Source: Rhodoblastus acidophilus
GTDB taxonomy: Bacteria > Pseudomonadota > Alphaproteobacteria > Rhizobiales > Beijerinckiaceae
Reading direction: 5' to 3'
DNA length: 64,000 bases
Assembly (NCBI RefSeq): GCF_900187365.1
Contig: NZ_FYDG01000005.1
Location: forward strand, 62,001-126,000
Shown here: one piece after another, positions 54,889-64,000 of the stretch
Layout of the letters: each line of letters begins with the position of its first letter
How positions within the stretch are numbered: the first letter of the stretch is position 1
Notes under the pieces: model-generated
The model's database searches: none
Told to the model about the DNA's origin: nothing
What the model saw: only the letters and a program-made list of their open reading frames with translations
Program-made: the position numbers and the translations under genes

Positions 54889-55908
54889 TCACCGCGCCGC
54901 GCGGTCGCGCCGGTTGGATCGCGACAGCAACAGCCGGACCAGACGCTGATTGAAAAGCGTCGGGCTTTGCCGCGTCGCTTGCGTGAACCCCTGCAACGTC
55001 CGGATCAATTCGAGCGCCTCGCCGGGCGCGACGCTTTTCAGCTGACGCGTCAGTTCGGCCTTGCGGCTGTAGCCGCCGGTCCCGCGCAAAAACGTCTGCA
55101 GCGCGTCATTGACGTTGTTGAGGCCGAAGCTGCGGTGCATGGCCAGCACATGGCGCATCATCGCCAGCAGCAGCGCGGTCGGATCGGCGCCGGAGAGATG
55201 CGCGCCGAGCAGCAGGTCGAGCATGGCCGACCGTTCCCGCGAAAAGAAACCGTCGATCACCGCATCCATTTGCGACAGGTTCGGATCGTAGCAGATCGCC
55301 TGAACGTCGGAGAGACGGATCTCGTCCTGGCCATGGGTGAACAGCAGCAGCTTTTCGATCTCGTTGCGGGTGGCGATGCGATCCTCGCCGAGCACGCCCA
55401 GCAGGGCGTCGCGCGCGCTCGGCTCGATCTCGCGTCCCGCCGCCGCCAGTTCCTTCTCGACCAGCCGCAGCAGGCTGCGCGGCTCGTCCGGGCGGCATTC
55501 GATGGAGGCGGCGAAGGCCTGCGCCTCCACCCATTTGCGCAGCGGCGCGTCGCGGCGGAGATCGCCGGCCTCCAGCAGGATCAGGCAATTCTGCGGCGGC
55601 GCCTTGGCGATCATCTCCAGCGCGGGCAGAATCGACTTGCCGCCGACGCTGACGCAGATCACGCGCTGGGCGCGGTCGAACATGTCGATGGAATTGGCTT
55701 CGTCGACCAGAACCAACGGCTCGGCGGCGACGGCGTCGCCCGACAGCTGAATTTTCTGGCCCCGCGCCTCGCCCATGAAATGACGGCTGGCCAGCGCCAG
55801 CCGCTCGGCCACCAGGCCGCGATCGGAGCCGAACAGCAGCAGGATGAAATAGCGCGCCGGCGGCGCGGCGACGAAATCGTCAGCCTCGCTGTTGGTGATC
55901 GCGACCAT
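54889..55908 (-). CDS. holA: DNA polymerase III delta subunit
   Basis: HolA opens the sliding clamp in the clamp-loader complex. The 339-residue protein has the family course: N-terminal LLFGSDRGLVAERLALASRHF, QRVICVSVGGKSILPALEMIA, then GEDRIATRNEIEKLLLF and YDPNLSQMDAVIDGFFSRE, and the C-terminal helical collar. The gene is 6 bases after lptE (its start is 6 bases from the lptE stop), so leuS-lptE-holA is one operon, a conserved order. It is tail to tail with regA, 6 bases apart. Confidence 0.92.
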   Translation of the reverse strand: MVAITNSEADDFVAAPPARYFILLLFGSDRGLVAERLALASRHFMGEARGQKIQLSGDAVAAEPLVLVDEANSIDMFDRAQRVICVSVGGKSILPALEMIAKAPPQNCLILLEAGDLRRDAPLRKWVEAQAFAASIECRPDEPRSLLRLVEKELAAAGREIEPSARDALLGVLGEDRIATRNEIEKLLLFTHGQDEIRLSDVQAICYDPNLSQMDAVIDGFFSRERSAMLDLLLGAHLSGADPTALLLAMMRHVLAMHRSFGLNNVNDALQTFLRGTGGYSRKAELTRQLKSVAPGEALELIRTLQGFTQATRQSPTLFNQRLVRLLLSRSNRRDRAAR

Positions 55909-55914
55909 GGCGAA

Positions 55915-56448
55915 TCACTTCGTCAGGGCGATCGCGACCCGGGTGCGGATTTGCTCCGCGATGGTCCGCGCATTGCGGATTTCGGCGTCGCGCGCGGCGC
56001 GCACGTTGCTCAGCCGCTGCGATGTCCGGTCGTAAGCGACGAATTGCGACACGCTGCCGCTCGCCATCGGCTTGTCGGTCCCGCCCGCCACCGGGAACAG
56101 CTGGTAGGAGGCGTCCACGGTGATGGCGCCGGCCTCGGCCTGTCCGGTGAATGTGTTGACGGTCGGGGTCGATACCCGTTCGTTCAGCGTGACGACCAGC
56201 CGATATTTGGGCGGGACGTTGGAGCCGGAGCCGTTCAACTGCGAGATCAGCTCGTTCGTCAAATAATGCCCGAGACGGTCGGGGATCGGCTCCACCTTGA
56301 TCGTCTGCAATTCGTCGCCGACCGCGCCGCCGCCGACCGCGCTCGACATGTAGAGCGGCTGGACGCATCCGCCAAGCAGCAGAGAGGCGCCCAGAATCGC
56401 GGTCAGGGCGACCGCTCTCCGGGCATTTGCGCGATTAGACGACGACAT
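55915..56448 (-). CDS. lptE: LPS assembly lipoprotein LptE
   Basis: LptE plugs the LptD barrel that places LPS in the outer membrane. The 177-residue protein has a lipoprotein signal with lipobox LLLGGC ([16 protein letters not shown]), then the beta-sheet/alpha fold with [27 protein letters not shown] and AIALTK at the end. The start is the ATG at 56448, with AGAGGA upstream inside leuS; it overlaps leuS by 14 bases. Longer reading upstream lacks a signal peptide. Confidence 0.88.
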   Translation of the reverse strand: MSSSNRANARRAVALTAILGASLLLGGCVQPLYMSSAVGGGAVGDELQTIKVEPIPDRLGHYLTNELISQLNGSGSNVPPKYRLVVTLNERVSTPTVNTFTGQAEAGAITVDASYQLFPVAGGTDKPMASGSVSQFVAYDRTSQRLSNVRAARDAEIRNARTIAEQIRTRVAIALTK

Positions 56449-59044
56449 TGATGATCCTCTGCGGGATGACGATGATCTTCTTCGGCTTCCGTCCCTCGCA
56501 GGCGCGCTGGATGGCCTCCAGCGCCAGTGTCGCGGCCTCGATCTCCGACGGGCTGGCGTCGCGGCCAATCGTCAGTTCGGTGCGCTTCTTGCCGTTCACC
56601 TGCACAGGCAGAGTTATCACATCCTCGACGATAAGAGAACGATCCGCGACCGGCCAGGGCGTTTCCGCCACCAACTTGTCGCCGCCCAGCTCCGCCCAGC
56701 ATTCCTCGCCCAGATGCGGCATCATCGGCGCGAACAGGTGAACCAGGATTTTCCCCGCCTCGCGGAAGGCGCAGCGCACGTCGTTTTCCGGCGTCTCCTC
56801 GACATTCGCCAGCAGCGATCCCAGCTGGTTGGCGAGATCGTAGATATGGGCGACGCAGCGGTTGAAGCGGAGACGGGCGAGATCCTCCTCCGCCTTGGCC
56901 AGGGTCGCGTGGGCGACCTTGCGAATCGCGTTCGCCTTGTCGCCATAGGCGGAAACCTCCGCCACGCCCTCGGACATGTCGGCGATCTCGCCGATCAGGC
57001 GCCACAGCCGCTGCACGAACTTGCCGGCGGCCTGAACGCCGTCCTCGGTCCAGATCACGTCGCGGTCGGGCGGCGAATCGGACAGCATGAACCAGCGCGC
57101 GGTGTCGGCGCCATAGGTGGCGATGATGTCGTCGGGATCGACCGTGTTGCGCTTGGACTTCGACATTTTCTCGATGGCGCCGATCTCGACCGGCCGCCCG
57201 TCGTCCAAAGCGAAGGCGCGGCGCGCCGGCCCTTCCGCGTCGAAGCGGATTTCCGACGGCGACATCCACGCGCCATCGGCCGATTTGTAGGTCTCGTGCA
57301 CCACCATGCCCTGGGTGAACAGGCCGGCGAACGGCTCGCTCAGGCCGACATGGCCGGTGGCGCGCATGGCGCGGGTGAAGAAGCGGGCATACAGAAGATG
57401 CAGGATCGCGTGCTCGATGCCGCCGATATATTGATCGACCGGCAGCCAGCGATCCACCACCGCCTTGTCGGTCGGGGCGTTGGCGTTCCACGGATCGGTG
57501 AAGCGCGCGAAATACCAGGACGAATCGACGAACGTGTCCATCGTGTCGGTTTCGCGCACAGCCGGCTTGCCGCATTTCGGGCAGGTCGTATTGCGCCAGC
57601 TGGGATGGCGGTCGAGCGGATTGCCGGGCTGGTCGAAGGTGACGTCCGGCGGCAGCTCGATCGGCAGGGTTTCGCGCGGCGCCGGCACGACGCCGCAGGC
57701 CTCGCAATGAATGATCGGGATCGGGCAGCCCCAATAACGCTGGCGCGAAATGCCCCAGTCGCGCAGCTTGAAATTGACCTTGCGCTTGGCGCGCGGCGCG
57801 CCGTCCACCGTTTCGGTTTCGAGGCGGCGCACCACCTCCTCGCGCGCCTCGGCGGGGGTCATGCCATCGAGGAAGCGCGAATTGACCATGCGGCCGTCGC
57901 CGTCATAGGCGATCTCGTCCACGACGAATTGGGGATCGGCGTCCTCGGGACGCACCACAATGGTCCAGCCCAGATCATATTTGCGGGCGAAATCGAGGTC
58001 GCGCTGGTCATGGGCGGGACAGCCGAAAATCGCGCCGGTGCCGTAATCCATCAGCACGAAATTGGCGACATAGACCGGCAGGGTCCATTCCCCATCGAAC
58101 GGATGCTTGACCCGGACGCCGGTGTCAAAACCCTTCTTTTCCGCCGTCTCCAGCGCGGCGCTGGAGGTGCCGATGCGGCGGCATTCCTCGATGAACTCCT
58201 GCAAGGCCGGATTCGTCCGCGCCAGTTCGGCGGCGAACGGATGGTCGGGTGACAAAGCCAGGAAGCGCGCGCCAAACAGGGTGTCGGGGCGGGTGGTGAA
58301 CACTTCGAGCGTCTTGACCGCCTGCGGGCCGGCGACGTCGAACTTGACCAGCGCGCCTTCGGAGCGGCCGATCCAGTTCTTCTGCATCAGCCGGACTTTT
58401 TCCGGCCAGCGGTCGAGCGTGTCGAGCGAGGTCAGCAGATCCTCGGCGAATTCGGTGATCTTGAAGAACCATTGCGTCAGTTCGCGCTGCTCGACCAGCG
58501 CGCCGGAGCGCCAGCCGCGTCCGTCGATCACCTGCTCATTGGCCAGCACGGTCTGATCGACCGGGTCCCAGTTGACCTTGGCGTTCTTGCGATAGATCAG
58601 GCCCTTGTCGAGCATGTCCAGGAACATGGCCTGCTGGTGGCGGTAATAGCTGGGGTCGCAGGTGGCGACCTCGCGCGACCAGTCGATCGACAGGCCCATG
58701 CTCTGCAACTGCTTCCGCATGGTCGCGATATTGGCGTAGGTCCATACGCCGGGATGCGAGCGGTTCAGGCGCGCGGCGTTTTCGGCGGGCATGCCGAACG
58801 CGTCCCATCCCATCGGGTGCAGCACGTTATGGCCGCGCGCGCGCATGACGCGGGCGACGACATCGCCCATGGCGTAGTTTCGGACATGGCCCATGTGGAT
58901 GCGCCCCGACGGATAGGGGAACATTTCCAACACATAATATTTCGGCCGGTCATCGTCGTTGCGCGTGAGAAAAGTTTGTTTCTCCGACCACGCCTTTTGC
59001 CATTTCGGCTCGGATTCGTGGGGATTGTAACGGTCAGGGCGCAT
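56435..59044 (-). CDS. leuS: Leucyl-tRNA synthetase
   Basis: LeuRS charges tRNA-Leu. The 869-residue protein starts [16 protein letters not shown] at ATG 59044. It has the HIGH motif as [16 protein letters not shown], a CP1 editing domain (near residues 230-420, with [17 protein letters not shown]), a zinc-binding knuckle (CEACG, then CPKCG), and KMSKS as [14 protein letters not shown]. The open frame continues far upstream without homology. It is followed by lptE and holA and divergent from yggS. Confidence 0.96.
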   Translation of the reverse strand: MRPDRYNPHESEPKWQKAWSEKQTFLTRNDDDRPKYYVLEMFPYPSGRIHMGHVRNYAMGDVVARVMRARGHNVLHPMGWDAFGMPAENAARLNRSHPGVWTYANIATMRKQLQSMGLSIDWSREVATCDPSYYRHQQAMFLDMLDKGLIYRKNAKVNWDPVDQTVLANEQVIDGRGWRSGALVEQRELTQWFFKITEFAEDLLTSLDTLDRWPEKVRLMQKNWIGRSEGALVKFDVAGPQAVKTLEVFTTRPDTLFGARFLALSPDHPFAAELARTNPALQEFIEECRRIGTSSAALETAEKKGFDTGVRVKHPFDGEWTLPVYVANFVLMDYGTGAIFGCPAHDQRDLDFARKYDLGWTIVVRPEDADPQFVVDEIAYDGDGRMVNSRFLDGMTPAEAREEVVRRLETETVDGAPRAKRKVNFKLRDWGISRQRYWGCPIPIIHCEACGVVPAPRETLPIELPPDVTFDQPGNPLDRHPSWRNTTCPKCGKPAVRETDTMDTFVDSSWYFARFTDPWNANAPTDKAVVDRWLPVDQYIGGIEHAILHLLYARFFTRAMRATGHVGLSEPFAGLFTQGMVVHETYKSADGAWMSPSEIRFDAEGPARRAFALDDGRPVEIGAIEKMSKSKRNTVDPDDIIATYGADTARWFMLSDSPPDRDVIWTEDGVQAAGKFVQRLWRLIGEIADMSEGVAEVSAYGDKANAIRKVAHATLAKAEEDLARLRFNRCVAHIYDLANQLGSLLANVEETPENDVRCAFREAGKILVHLFAPMMPHLGEECWAELGGDKLVAETPWPVADRSLIVEDVITLPVQVNGKKRTELTIGRDASPSEIEAATLALEAIQRACEGRKPKKIIVIPQRIINVVV

Positions 59045-59222
59045 CGAACTTCGGCTCTTTAAACGGGGATTCCAGGCTGCGGGCAATGAGCATGATTTCG
59101 CCGCGCGGGTCAATGGATTTGGCTGCGAGCCTGCGGCGACGCGACGGCGTGGAACGGATTGGCGCCGGCGCGACTTCCGCCTAGGGTCCCGCAACGCAAG
59201 CGACAGCGAAAAGGAGCCGGAA

Positions 59223-59918
59223 GTGGGTGAGAACGTGACGGCGGATGAGGTCCCCGGCAAGCAGGTTTCCGGCAATCTGGAACAGGTGCGCCACGCCATC
59301 GCGCGGGCCTGCGCGGATTTCGGCCGCGATCCCGCCGAGGTCGATCTGGTCTGCGTCTCCAAGACGTTCGAGGCCGAGGCGATTCTGCCCGCCCTGCGCG
59401 CGGGCCAGCGGGTGTTCGGCGAAAACCGCGTGCAGGAGGCGGCCGGCAAATGGCCCGCTTTGCGCGAACAATTCCCGGATGTCGAACTGCACCTGATCGG
59501 TCCGCTGCAATCCAATAAGGCCGAGCAGGCGGTGGATCTGTTCGACGTGATCCAGACCGTGGACCGGCTGAAGATCGCCGCTGCGATCGCCGAGCAATGC
59601 CAGAAGAAAAACAAGGTCGTCCCCTGCTTCATTCAGGTCAACACCGGCGCGGAGAGCCAGAAGGCCGGCGTGTCCGTCGAGGACCTGCCCGCGCTGGTCA
59701 ACGCCTGCCGTCACGATCTCGGGCTGAAGATCGAAGGCCTGATGTGCATCCCGCCGTTCGATCGGCCGGTGGCGCCGCATTTCGCGCTGCTGCATCGGCT
59801 CGCCCACGATCTCGGGCTGCAAAAGCTCTCGATGGGCATGAGCGCCGATTTCGAACAGGCGATCCAGCTCGGCGCCACCCATGTCCGCGTCGGCTCAGCC
59901 ATTTTCGGTTCGCGTTGA
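59223..59918 (+). CDS. yggS: PLP homeostasis protein (YggS/PLPBP family)
   Basis: A 231-residue alanine-racemase-N-like barrel that binds pyridoxal phosphate and buffers its level. The PLP lysine is in [13 protein letters not shown]. Other motifs are [29 protein letters not shown], and [28 protein letters not shown]. The start is GTG at 59223 behind AAGGAG. It is a common gene divergent from leuS in alphaproteobacteria. Its last 208 bases overlap the open frame of the convergent L,D-transpeptidase. Confidence 0.93.
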   Translation: MGENVTADEVPGKQVSGNLEQVRHAIARACADFGRDPAEVDLVCVSKTFEAEAILPALRAGQRVFGENRVQEAAGKWPALREQFPDVELHLIGPLQSNKAEQAVDLFDVIQTVDRLKIAAAIAEQCQKKNKVVPCFIQVNTGAESQKAGVSVEDLPALVNACRHDLGLKIEGLMCIPPFDRPVAPHFALLHRLAHDLGLQKLSMGMSADFEQAIQLGATHVRVGSAIFGSR

Positions 59919-60592
59919 GGCCGCCCGCCCGCACCGATCACCAGGACGACCGGCCCGAGCAGGCTCGCCTGCAGGCGGGCCTGAAGGCGGCGCATGTCCT
60001 GCGGCCGCACGGCGACGCAGCCGGCGGTGGGCCGCAGATCGTCATGGGCGAGATGAAAAAAGATCGCGCTGCCGCGCCCGCGCACGCGCGGCTTCAGATT
60101 GTAATCCACCACGCCGATGACGTCGTAGAGTCCATCGTCGCGCCACAGCCGCTCGGCGCCGTCCGGCGTCGGCAAGCGAATCGGCCGATTGTAGGCGCGC
60201 GCGGCGGGGTCGTCGCACCAGCCGTCGCCCGGCGCCAGCGGGCGGGCGCCCGCCCAGCCAAGGGGCCAGCGGTCGGGCCGCCGCAGCCAGCCGAGCAAAG
60301 CGAAGCGGCCGAGCGGCGTCACGCCGTCGCCCTCGCGGCGTTTCACGCCGACGCCGCCGCGGCCGAGCGCGCAGGGAACCTCGGTCGCGCCGATTCGCAA
60401 CAGGCCGCGCGGCGGAGCGCCGGGCGGTCCGGGAAGCCTCCGGACAAAAACGGAGCGGAATTTTCGTGGAGAACTGGCGTTCCGCTCTGGCGCGCGGTTT
60501 TGACGAGGCCCAGATGAAAGCGTAGATTTTTTCAAGATCACAGGTTCGCCCGTAGGTGCAGCTTGATCCAAGCCGAACACAGGATTTTTCAT
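59711..60592 (-). CDS. L,D-transpeptidase (YkuD-like), both ends uncertain
   Basis: A YkuD-like enzyme of the COG3786 type, with ALGRGGVGVKRREGDGVTPLGRFALL, then NLKPRVRGRGSAIFFHLAHDD and the active site RPTAGCVAV (catalytic Cys). No signal peptide is visible. The catalytic region ends near residue 190 (LVIG), where homologues normally stop. Here the frame continues about 70 residues, antisense to yggS, to 59711. The first 45 residues are also unlike the family, and the ATG overlaps the start of the divergent CenR-like gene. A frameshift or truncation at either end, or a wrong stop, are possible. The core enzyme is secure; the boundaries are not. Confidence 0.6.
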   Translation of the reverse strand: MKNPVFGLDQAAPTGEPVILKKSTLSSGPRQNRAPERNASSPRKFRSVFVRRLPGPPGAPPRGLLRIGATEVPCALGRGGVGVKRREGDGVTPLGRFALLGWLRRPDRWPLGWAGARPLAPGDGWCDDPAARAYNRPIRLPTPDGAERLWRDDGLYDVIGVVDYNLKPRVRGRGSAIFFHLAHDDLRPTAGCVAVRPQDMRRLQARLQASLLGPVVLVIGAGGRPQREPKMAEPTRTWVAPSWIACSKSALMPIESFCSPRSWASRCSSAKCGATGRSNGGMHIRPSIFSPRS

Positions 60593-61277
60593 GTCGCAAG
60601 TCCGTTCGATCTTGATCGTTGACGATGACGCGCATCTGCGGCTCTCCCTCCTCGAACAGCTCAGCATTCACAGCGAGTTCCAGGCTTTTGAGGCCTCGGA
60701 TGTGAAGTCGGGCCTCGCGGTCATCAAGGAACATCCGATCGACCTCATCATCATGGACATCGGCCTGCCCGACGGCGACGGGCGCGACGTCATCAAGCAA
60801 TTGCGCGCCGCCGGCTTCCAGAAGCCGGTGATCCTGCTGACGGGTCAGGATTCCGAACATGACGTCGTGCGCGGCCTCGATTCCGGCGCCAATGATTACG
60901 TCAGCAAGCCGTTCCGCTTCTCGATCCTGTTGGCGCGCATCCGGGCGCATATGCGCCAGCACGAGTTCAGCGACGACGCGAGCTTCCAGATCGCCTCCTA
61001 CACGTTTCACCCCGGCTCGAAACTGCTGGTGGCCAAGAGCGGCGCGAAACTGAAGCTGACCGAAAAGGAGACGGCGATCCTGCAATATCTCAACCGCGCC
61101 AAGGGCGGCGTCGTCTCGCGCGACGAACTGCTGCGGGAGGTGTGGGGCTATAACGCCAATGTCACCACCCACACGCTGGAAACCCATATCTACCGCCTGC
61201 GGCAGAAGATCGAAGTCGATCCGACCAACGCCAAGATTCTCGTCACCGACGTCGGAGGGTATCGCCTCTCGTTCTGA
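60591..61277 (+). CDS. cenR: OmpR-family response regulator, CenR-like
   Basis: A 228-residue response regulator. The receiver is complete (ILIVDDDAHLRLSLLEQL, phospho-acceptor Asp in LIIMDIGLPDGDG, YVSKPFR). The winged helix is of OmpR type (LTEKETAILQYLNRAKGGVVSRDELLREVWGYNANVTTHTLETHIYRLRQKIE, ending GGYRLSF). The wording EHDVVRGLDSGANDYVSKPFRFSILLARIRAHMRQHE and VTTHTLETHIYRL resembles CenR, the cell-envelope regulator essential in Caulobacter. The cognate kinase CenK is not in the window. The symbol is by resemblance. Confidence 0.8.
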   Translation: MSQVRSILIVDDDAHLRLSLLEQLSIHSEFQAFEASDVKSGLAVIKEHPIDLIIMDIGLPDGDGRDVIKQLRAAGFQKPVILLTGQDSEHDVVRGLDSGANDYVSKPFRFSILLARIRAHMRQHEFSDDASFQIASYTFHPGSKLLVAKSGAKLKLTEKETAILQYLNRAKGGVVSRDELLREVWGYNANVTTHTLETHIYRLRQKIEVDPTNAKILVTDVGGYRLSF

Positions 61278-61334
61278 AACCGTGTAGTTCAAGACAGCAT
61301 ACTTGGACCGCGCTTTTGGCCCGATAGGTCTCCC

Positions 61335-61799
61335 ATGTCCGCAGACGACATCATCGACATCCTCACCCGCCTGCCCATTTTCGCCAAGCTCGATCCCGGC
61401 GCCCTGCGTTTGATCGCCTTCGCGGCGGAAACCCGCCAATTGCGCGCGGGCGACATCCTGTTCCGGCAGGGCGACATCGCCGATTGCGGCTATCTGCTGT
61501 TGACGGGAACCGTGACGCTCGATGGCGTCGAAGGCGCCGATTCCGGCTTCCGAATGGTCAAGGATGGCGACCTGCTCGGCGAAACCGCCTTGCTCGTCCC
61601 CACCAAGCGGCCATTCACCGCCATCGCGCGGCAAAGCTCGTCGGTGCTGCGGATTTCCCGCGCCATATTCCTGCGGGCGCTGGAGGAATATCCGGCCAGC
61701 GCGGAACGCCTGCGCAAGGACATGCTGACCAAGATCACTGCGCTCGGCGAGGAGCTTGAAGGGTATCGGCGCGGCCTGACGACACGGCGCGCAAGCTGA
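61335..61799 (+). CDS. Cyclic nucleotide-binding domain protein
   Basis: A 154-residue protein that is almost wholly a cNMP-binding (CAP-like) domain: LTRLPIFAKLDPGALRLIAFAAETRQLRAGDILFRQGDIADCGYLLLTG, then the phosphate-binding cassette region KDGDLLGETALLVPTKRPFTAIA. The usual PBC glutamate is present, and the Arg is shifted (KRPFTA). It has no DNA-binding domain, so it may act through a partner. It is 57 bases downstream of the CenR-like gene in the same direction. Ligand unknown. Confidence 0.82.
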   Translation: MSADDIIDILTRLPIFAKLDPGALRLIAFAAETRQLRAGDILFRQGDIADCGYLLLTGTVTLDGVEGADSGFRMVKDGDLLGETALLVPTKRPFTAIARQSSSVLRISRAIFLRALEEYPASAERLRKDMLTKITALGEELEGYRRGLTTRRAS

Positions 61800-61809
61800 T
61801 CGGCCCCGG

Positions 61810-63126
61810 TCAGACCGGCGGCGTGGCGTTGGCCGCCAGCACGTCTCCGCTCAGATAAAGCGACCCGGCGATCAGCACGCGCAGCGGCGGCGCGCGCTCA
61901 TCCCTCGCCAGACTGCGCAGGGCGCCGACGGCGTCGGGTTCGGTTCGCGCGGCCAGCCCGATCCGGCCCGCGACCGCCACAATCTCCTCCGGCGGCCAGG
62001 ACGCCTGGTCGCCATGGAGCGGAACGACGAGAACCTGCGCGGCGAGTCCGGCGAATTGCCGCAAGAACGCTTCGGGGCTCTTGGTCTTGAGCGCGCCATA
62101 GATCAGCACGAGCGGCAGCGGCAGCACGGCGGCCCGTTCCGCCATCGCCTGCGCCAACGCCTTGGCGCCCGCCTCGTTGTGACCGCCGTCGAGCCAGATC
62201 TCGGCGCCCCTCGGCAAGAGACCGGCGAGGCGGCCGCCGCCGAGATTTTGCAGCCGCGCCGGCCATTCGGCGCGGGTCATCCCCTGCTCGAAAGCCTGCG
62301 GCGCGAGGTCGGGGAAGACGGCGCGCACGGCGGCCAGGGCGGCGCCGGCGTTGACCGTCTGATGCGCGCCCGGCAGGCGCGGCAAGGGCAGGTCGAGCAG
62401 GCCCGACGCGTCCTCATAGATCAGCCGGCCGCCCTCGCGGCGCGACAGATAGTCCTGGCCGAAAATGCGGGGCCGCACGCCCAGGCGCGCCGCCTCCTGC
62501 TCCAGCGCCGCCTGCGCGGCCGCGTCCTGCGCGGAAAACACCGCCGGCGCGCCGCGCTTGAGAATGCCCGCCTTTTCCCGCGCGATCGCCTCCAGGCTGT
62601 CGCCGAGGAATTCGACATGATCCCGCGAGATCGGCGTGATCACCGCGCAGGCCGGCGCGTCGATCACATTGGTGGCGTCAAGGCGCCCGCCCAGCCCGAC
62701 CTCCAGCAGCAGCACGTCGGCGGGATGCTCGGAGAACAGCTTGAAAGCGGCCGCCGTGGTCGCTTCGAAAAAGGTGATGGGCGCCCCGGCGTTGGCGGTC
62801 TCCACCGCGTCGAACGCCGCGCTCAAGACCGCGTCGGAGACAAGTCTCCCTCCCGCGCGATCCGCCAGCCGGATGCGCTCGTTGAAGCGCACCAGATGGG
62901 GCGAGGTATAGACATGAACGCCCAGGCCCGCCGCTTCGAGCGTCGCCCGCATGAAAGCGACGGTCGAGCCCTTGCCGTTGGTGCCGGCGACATGGATGAC
63001 CGCCGGCAGCCGCCGCTGCGGATCGCCGAGGGCGGCGAGCAAACGGTGCATGCGATCGAGCGCCAGATCGATCTTCTTGGGATGCAGATCGAGCAGGCGC
63101 GCGAGAATCGGATCCGTTGGAGACAT
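61810..63126 (-). CDS. folC: Folylpolyglutamate synthase / dihydrofolate synthase
   Basis: FolC adds glutamate to dihydropteroate and folates. The 438-residue Mur-ligase-like protein has the P-loop HVAGTNGKGSTVAFM, TSPHLVRFNERI, and GLGGRLDATNVI, then a C-terminal ligase domain with WLDGGHNEAGAKALAQAM. The start is the ATG at 63126, whose first base is also the last base of the accD stop (TGATG), so the two are translationally coupled. The accD-folC order is standard in Hyphomicrobiales. Confidence 0.95.
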   Translation of the reverse strand: MSPTDPILARLLDLHPKKIDLALDRMHRLLAALGDPQRRLPAVIHVAGTNGKGSTVAFMRATLEAAGLGVHVYTSPHLVRFNERIRLADRAGGRLVSDAVLSAAFDAVETANAGAPITFFEATTAAAFKLFSEHPADVLLLEVGLGGRLDATNVIDAPACAVITPISRDHVEFLGDSLEAIAREKAGILKRGAPAVFSAQDAAAQAALEQEAARLGVRPRIFGQDYLSRREGGRLIYEDASGLLDLPLPRLPGAHQTVNAGAALAAVRAVFPDLAPQAFEQGMTRAEWPARLQNLGGGRLAGLLPRGAEIWLDGGHNEAGAKALAQAMAERAAVLPLPLVLIYGALKTKSPEAFLRQFAGLAAQVLVVPLHGDQASWPPEEIVAVAGRIGLAARTEPDAVGALRSLARDERAPPLRVLIAGSLYLSGDVLAANATPPV

Positions 63127-63986
63127 CAGGCCGCTTCGGCGGGAACCTTCAACAACAGGCGGCAGACGCGGGCGAGCGTCTCCCGCATCTCCGAACGCGG
63201 CACGACCATGTCGACCATGCCATGCTTGAGCAGGTATTCGGAGCGCTGGAACCCTTCCGGCAGGCGCTCGCGAATGGTCTGCTCGATCACGCGGGCGCCG
63301 GCGAAGCCGATCACCGCGCCGGGCTCGGCCAGATGCAGGTCGCCCAGCATGGCGTAGGAGGCGGTGACGCCGCCCGTGGTCGGATTGGTCAGCACGACAA
63401 TATACGGCAGCTTGGCCTGCTTGAGCCGCTGCACCGCCACGGTGGTGCGGGGCATCTGCATCAGCGAGAACATGCCCTCCTGCATGCGCGCGCCGCCCGA
63501 GGCGGTGAAAATCACGAACGGCGTCTTGTGCTCGACCGCCCGCATCATGCCGGAGACGATGGCCTCGCCGGCCGCCATGCCCAGCGATCCCCCGAGAAAG
63601 TCGAAGTCCTGAACCGCGACGGTCATCTCCAGGCCCTGCACGGCGCCGGCGGCGAGCCTGATGGCGTCATAGGAGCCGGTTTTCAGCCGGTAGTCCTTGA
63701 TGCGATCCGTATAGCGTTTGACGTCGCGGAATTTGAGCGGATCGGCCGGCGCCTCCGGCAAGGGCAGGCTCTCGTAGAGGCCGTCGTCGAACAGGGCGTC
63801 GAGGCGCGCCTTGGCGGGAATGCGCATGTGATAGCCCGAACCGGGCACCACGAAGAGATTGGCTTCCAGATCCTTGTGGAACACCAGTTCGCCGCTCTCG
63901 GGGCATTTGACCCAGAGGTTTTCCGGCGTTTCACGCTTGAGGATCGAGCGGATCTTCGGAGGAACGACGTTGGAAATCCAGTTCAT
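63126..63986 (-). CDS. accD: Acetyl-CoA carboxylase carboxyltransferase beta subunit
   Basis: AccD carries the carboxyl group to acetyl-CoA with AccA. The 286-residue protein starts [44 protein letters not shown] and includes the crotonase-like core ([57 protein letters not shown]). The zinc ribbon is degenerate: only the Cys of KCPESG remains, and the second pair is VPGSGYH. Hyphomicrobiales relatives share this loss. The ATG is at 63986. It is followed by folC; trpA would be expected just beyond the window. Confidence 0.95.
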   Translation of the reverse strand: MNWISNVVPPKIRSILKRETPENLWVKCPESGELVFHKDLEANLFVVPGSGYHMRIPAKARLDALFDDGLYESLPLPEAPADPLKFRDVKRYTDRIKDYRLKTGSYDAIRLAAGAVQGLEMTVAVQDFDFLGGSLGMAAGEAIVSGMMRAVEHKTPFVIFTASGGARMQEGMFSLMQMPRTTVAVQRLKQAKLPYIVVLTNPTTGGVTASYAMLGDLHLAEPGAVIGFAGARVIEQTIRERLPEGFQRSEYLLKHGMVDMVVPRSEMRETLARVCRLLLKVPAEAA

Positions 63987-64000
63987 GACATCGTCTCCTG

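Overview
The window is GC-rich chromosomal DNA from an alphaproteobacterium, most likely of the order Hyphomicrobiales (Rhizobiales). Support comes from the gene content: a RegB/RegA redox two-component pair, a CenR-like response regulator, an AccD that has lost its zinc-ribbon cysteines, a CP4-like (class II) AroA scaffold, and gene pairs typical of the group such as rpmB/DUF3108, folC-accD and hslVU divergent from the his genes. A family-level placement (for example Beijerinckiaceae or Methylocystaceae) would be a guess. I see no insertion sequence, integrase, CRISPR array or phage gene. Base composition and codon use look even throughout, so this reads as core chromosome with a few less ordinary stretches.

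Layout. 1-2 kb: the start of rpmB (cut by the window edge), tRNA-Pro(CGG), a DUF3108 protein and a probable small RNA with an anti-Shine-Dalgarno motif. 2-9.5 kb: a SUV3-like helicase with a long disordered tail, a two-gene ABC importer (fused permease plus ATPase, no binding protein) and an alpha/beta hydrolase. 9.5-16.7 kb is the least ordinary part: a parS-like palindrome, a TonB-C-like secreted protein, an acyl-CoA synthetase, a pair of ParA-like P-loop proteins (the first probably leaderless, the second with a ruined P-loop), and a coupled TerB-like/SDR/glutamine amidotransferase operon. 16.7-24 kb: an MscS-type channel, the EF-P lysine modification genes epmB and epmA, efp, and hslUV. 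24-31.8 kb: hisB-DUF2628-hisH-hisA-hisF-hisE-coaA, hrcA, a SemiSWEET protein and two peptidoglycan enzymes (an L,D-transpeptidase and MepA). 31.8-39.6 kb: acnA, then ccmABCDG for cytochrome c maturation, aroA and cmk. 39.6-50.9 kb: a hybrid histidine kinase, a YifB/ComM AAA protein, mutS, maeB, argG and a lone TAXI-type binding protein. 51-64 kb: typA, regB-regA with an FNR/FixK-like box between them, holA, lptE and leuS, yggS, an L,D-transpeptidase, a CenR-like regulator with a cyclic-nucleotide-binding protein, and folC and accD.

How the genes work together. Most blocks are housekeeping: translation (rpmB, efp, epmA, epmB, leuS, typA), proteostasis (hslUV, hrcA), histidine and arginine synthesis, central carbon (acnA, maeB), respiration (ccm genes, regBA), replication and repair (holA, mutS) and envelope upkeep (lptE, mepA, two L,D-transpeptidases). 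The best candidates for something not well described are the ParA-like pair near an isolated parS-like site (9.6-13.9 kb) and the small structured RNA at about 1.8 kb.
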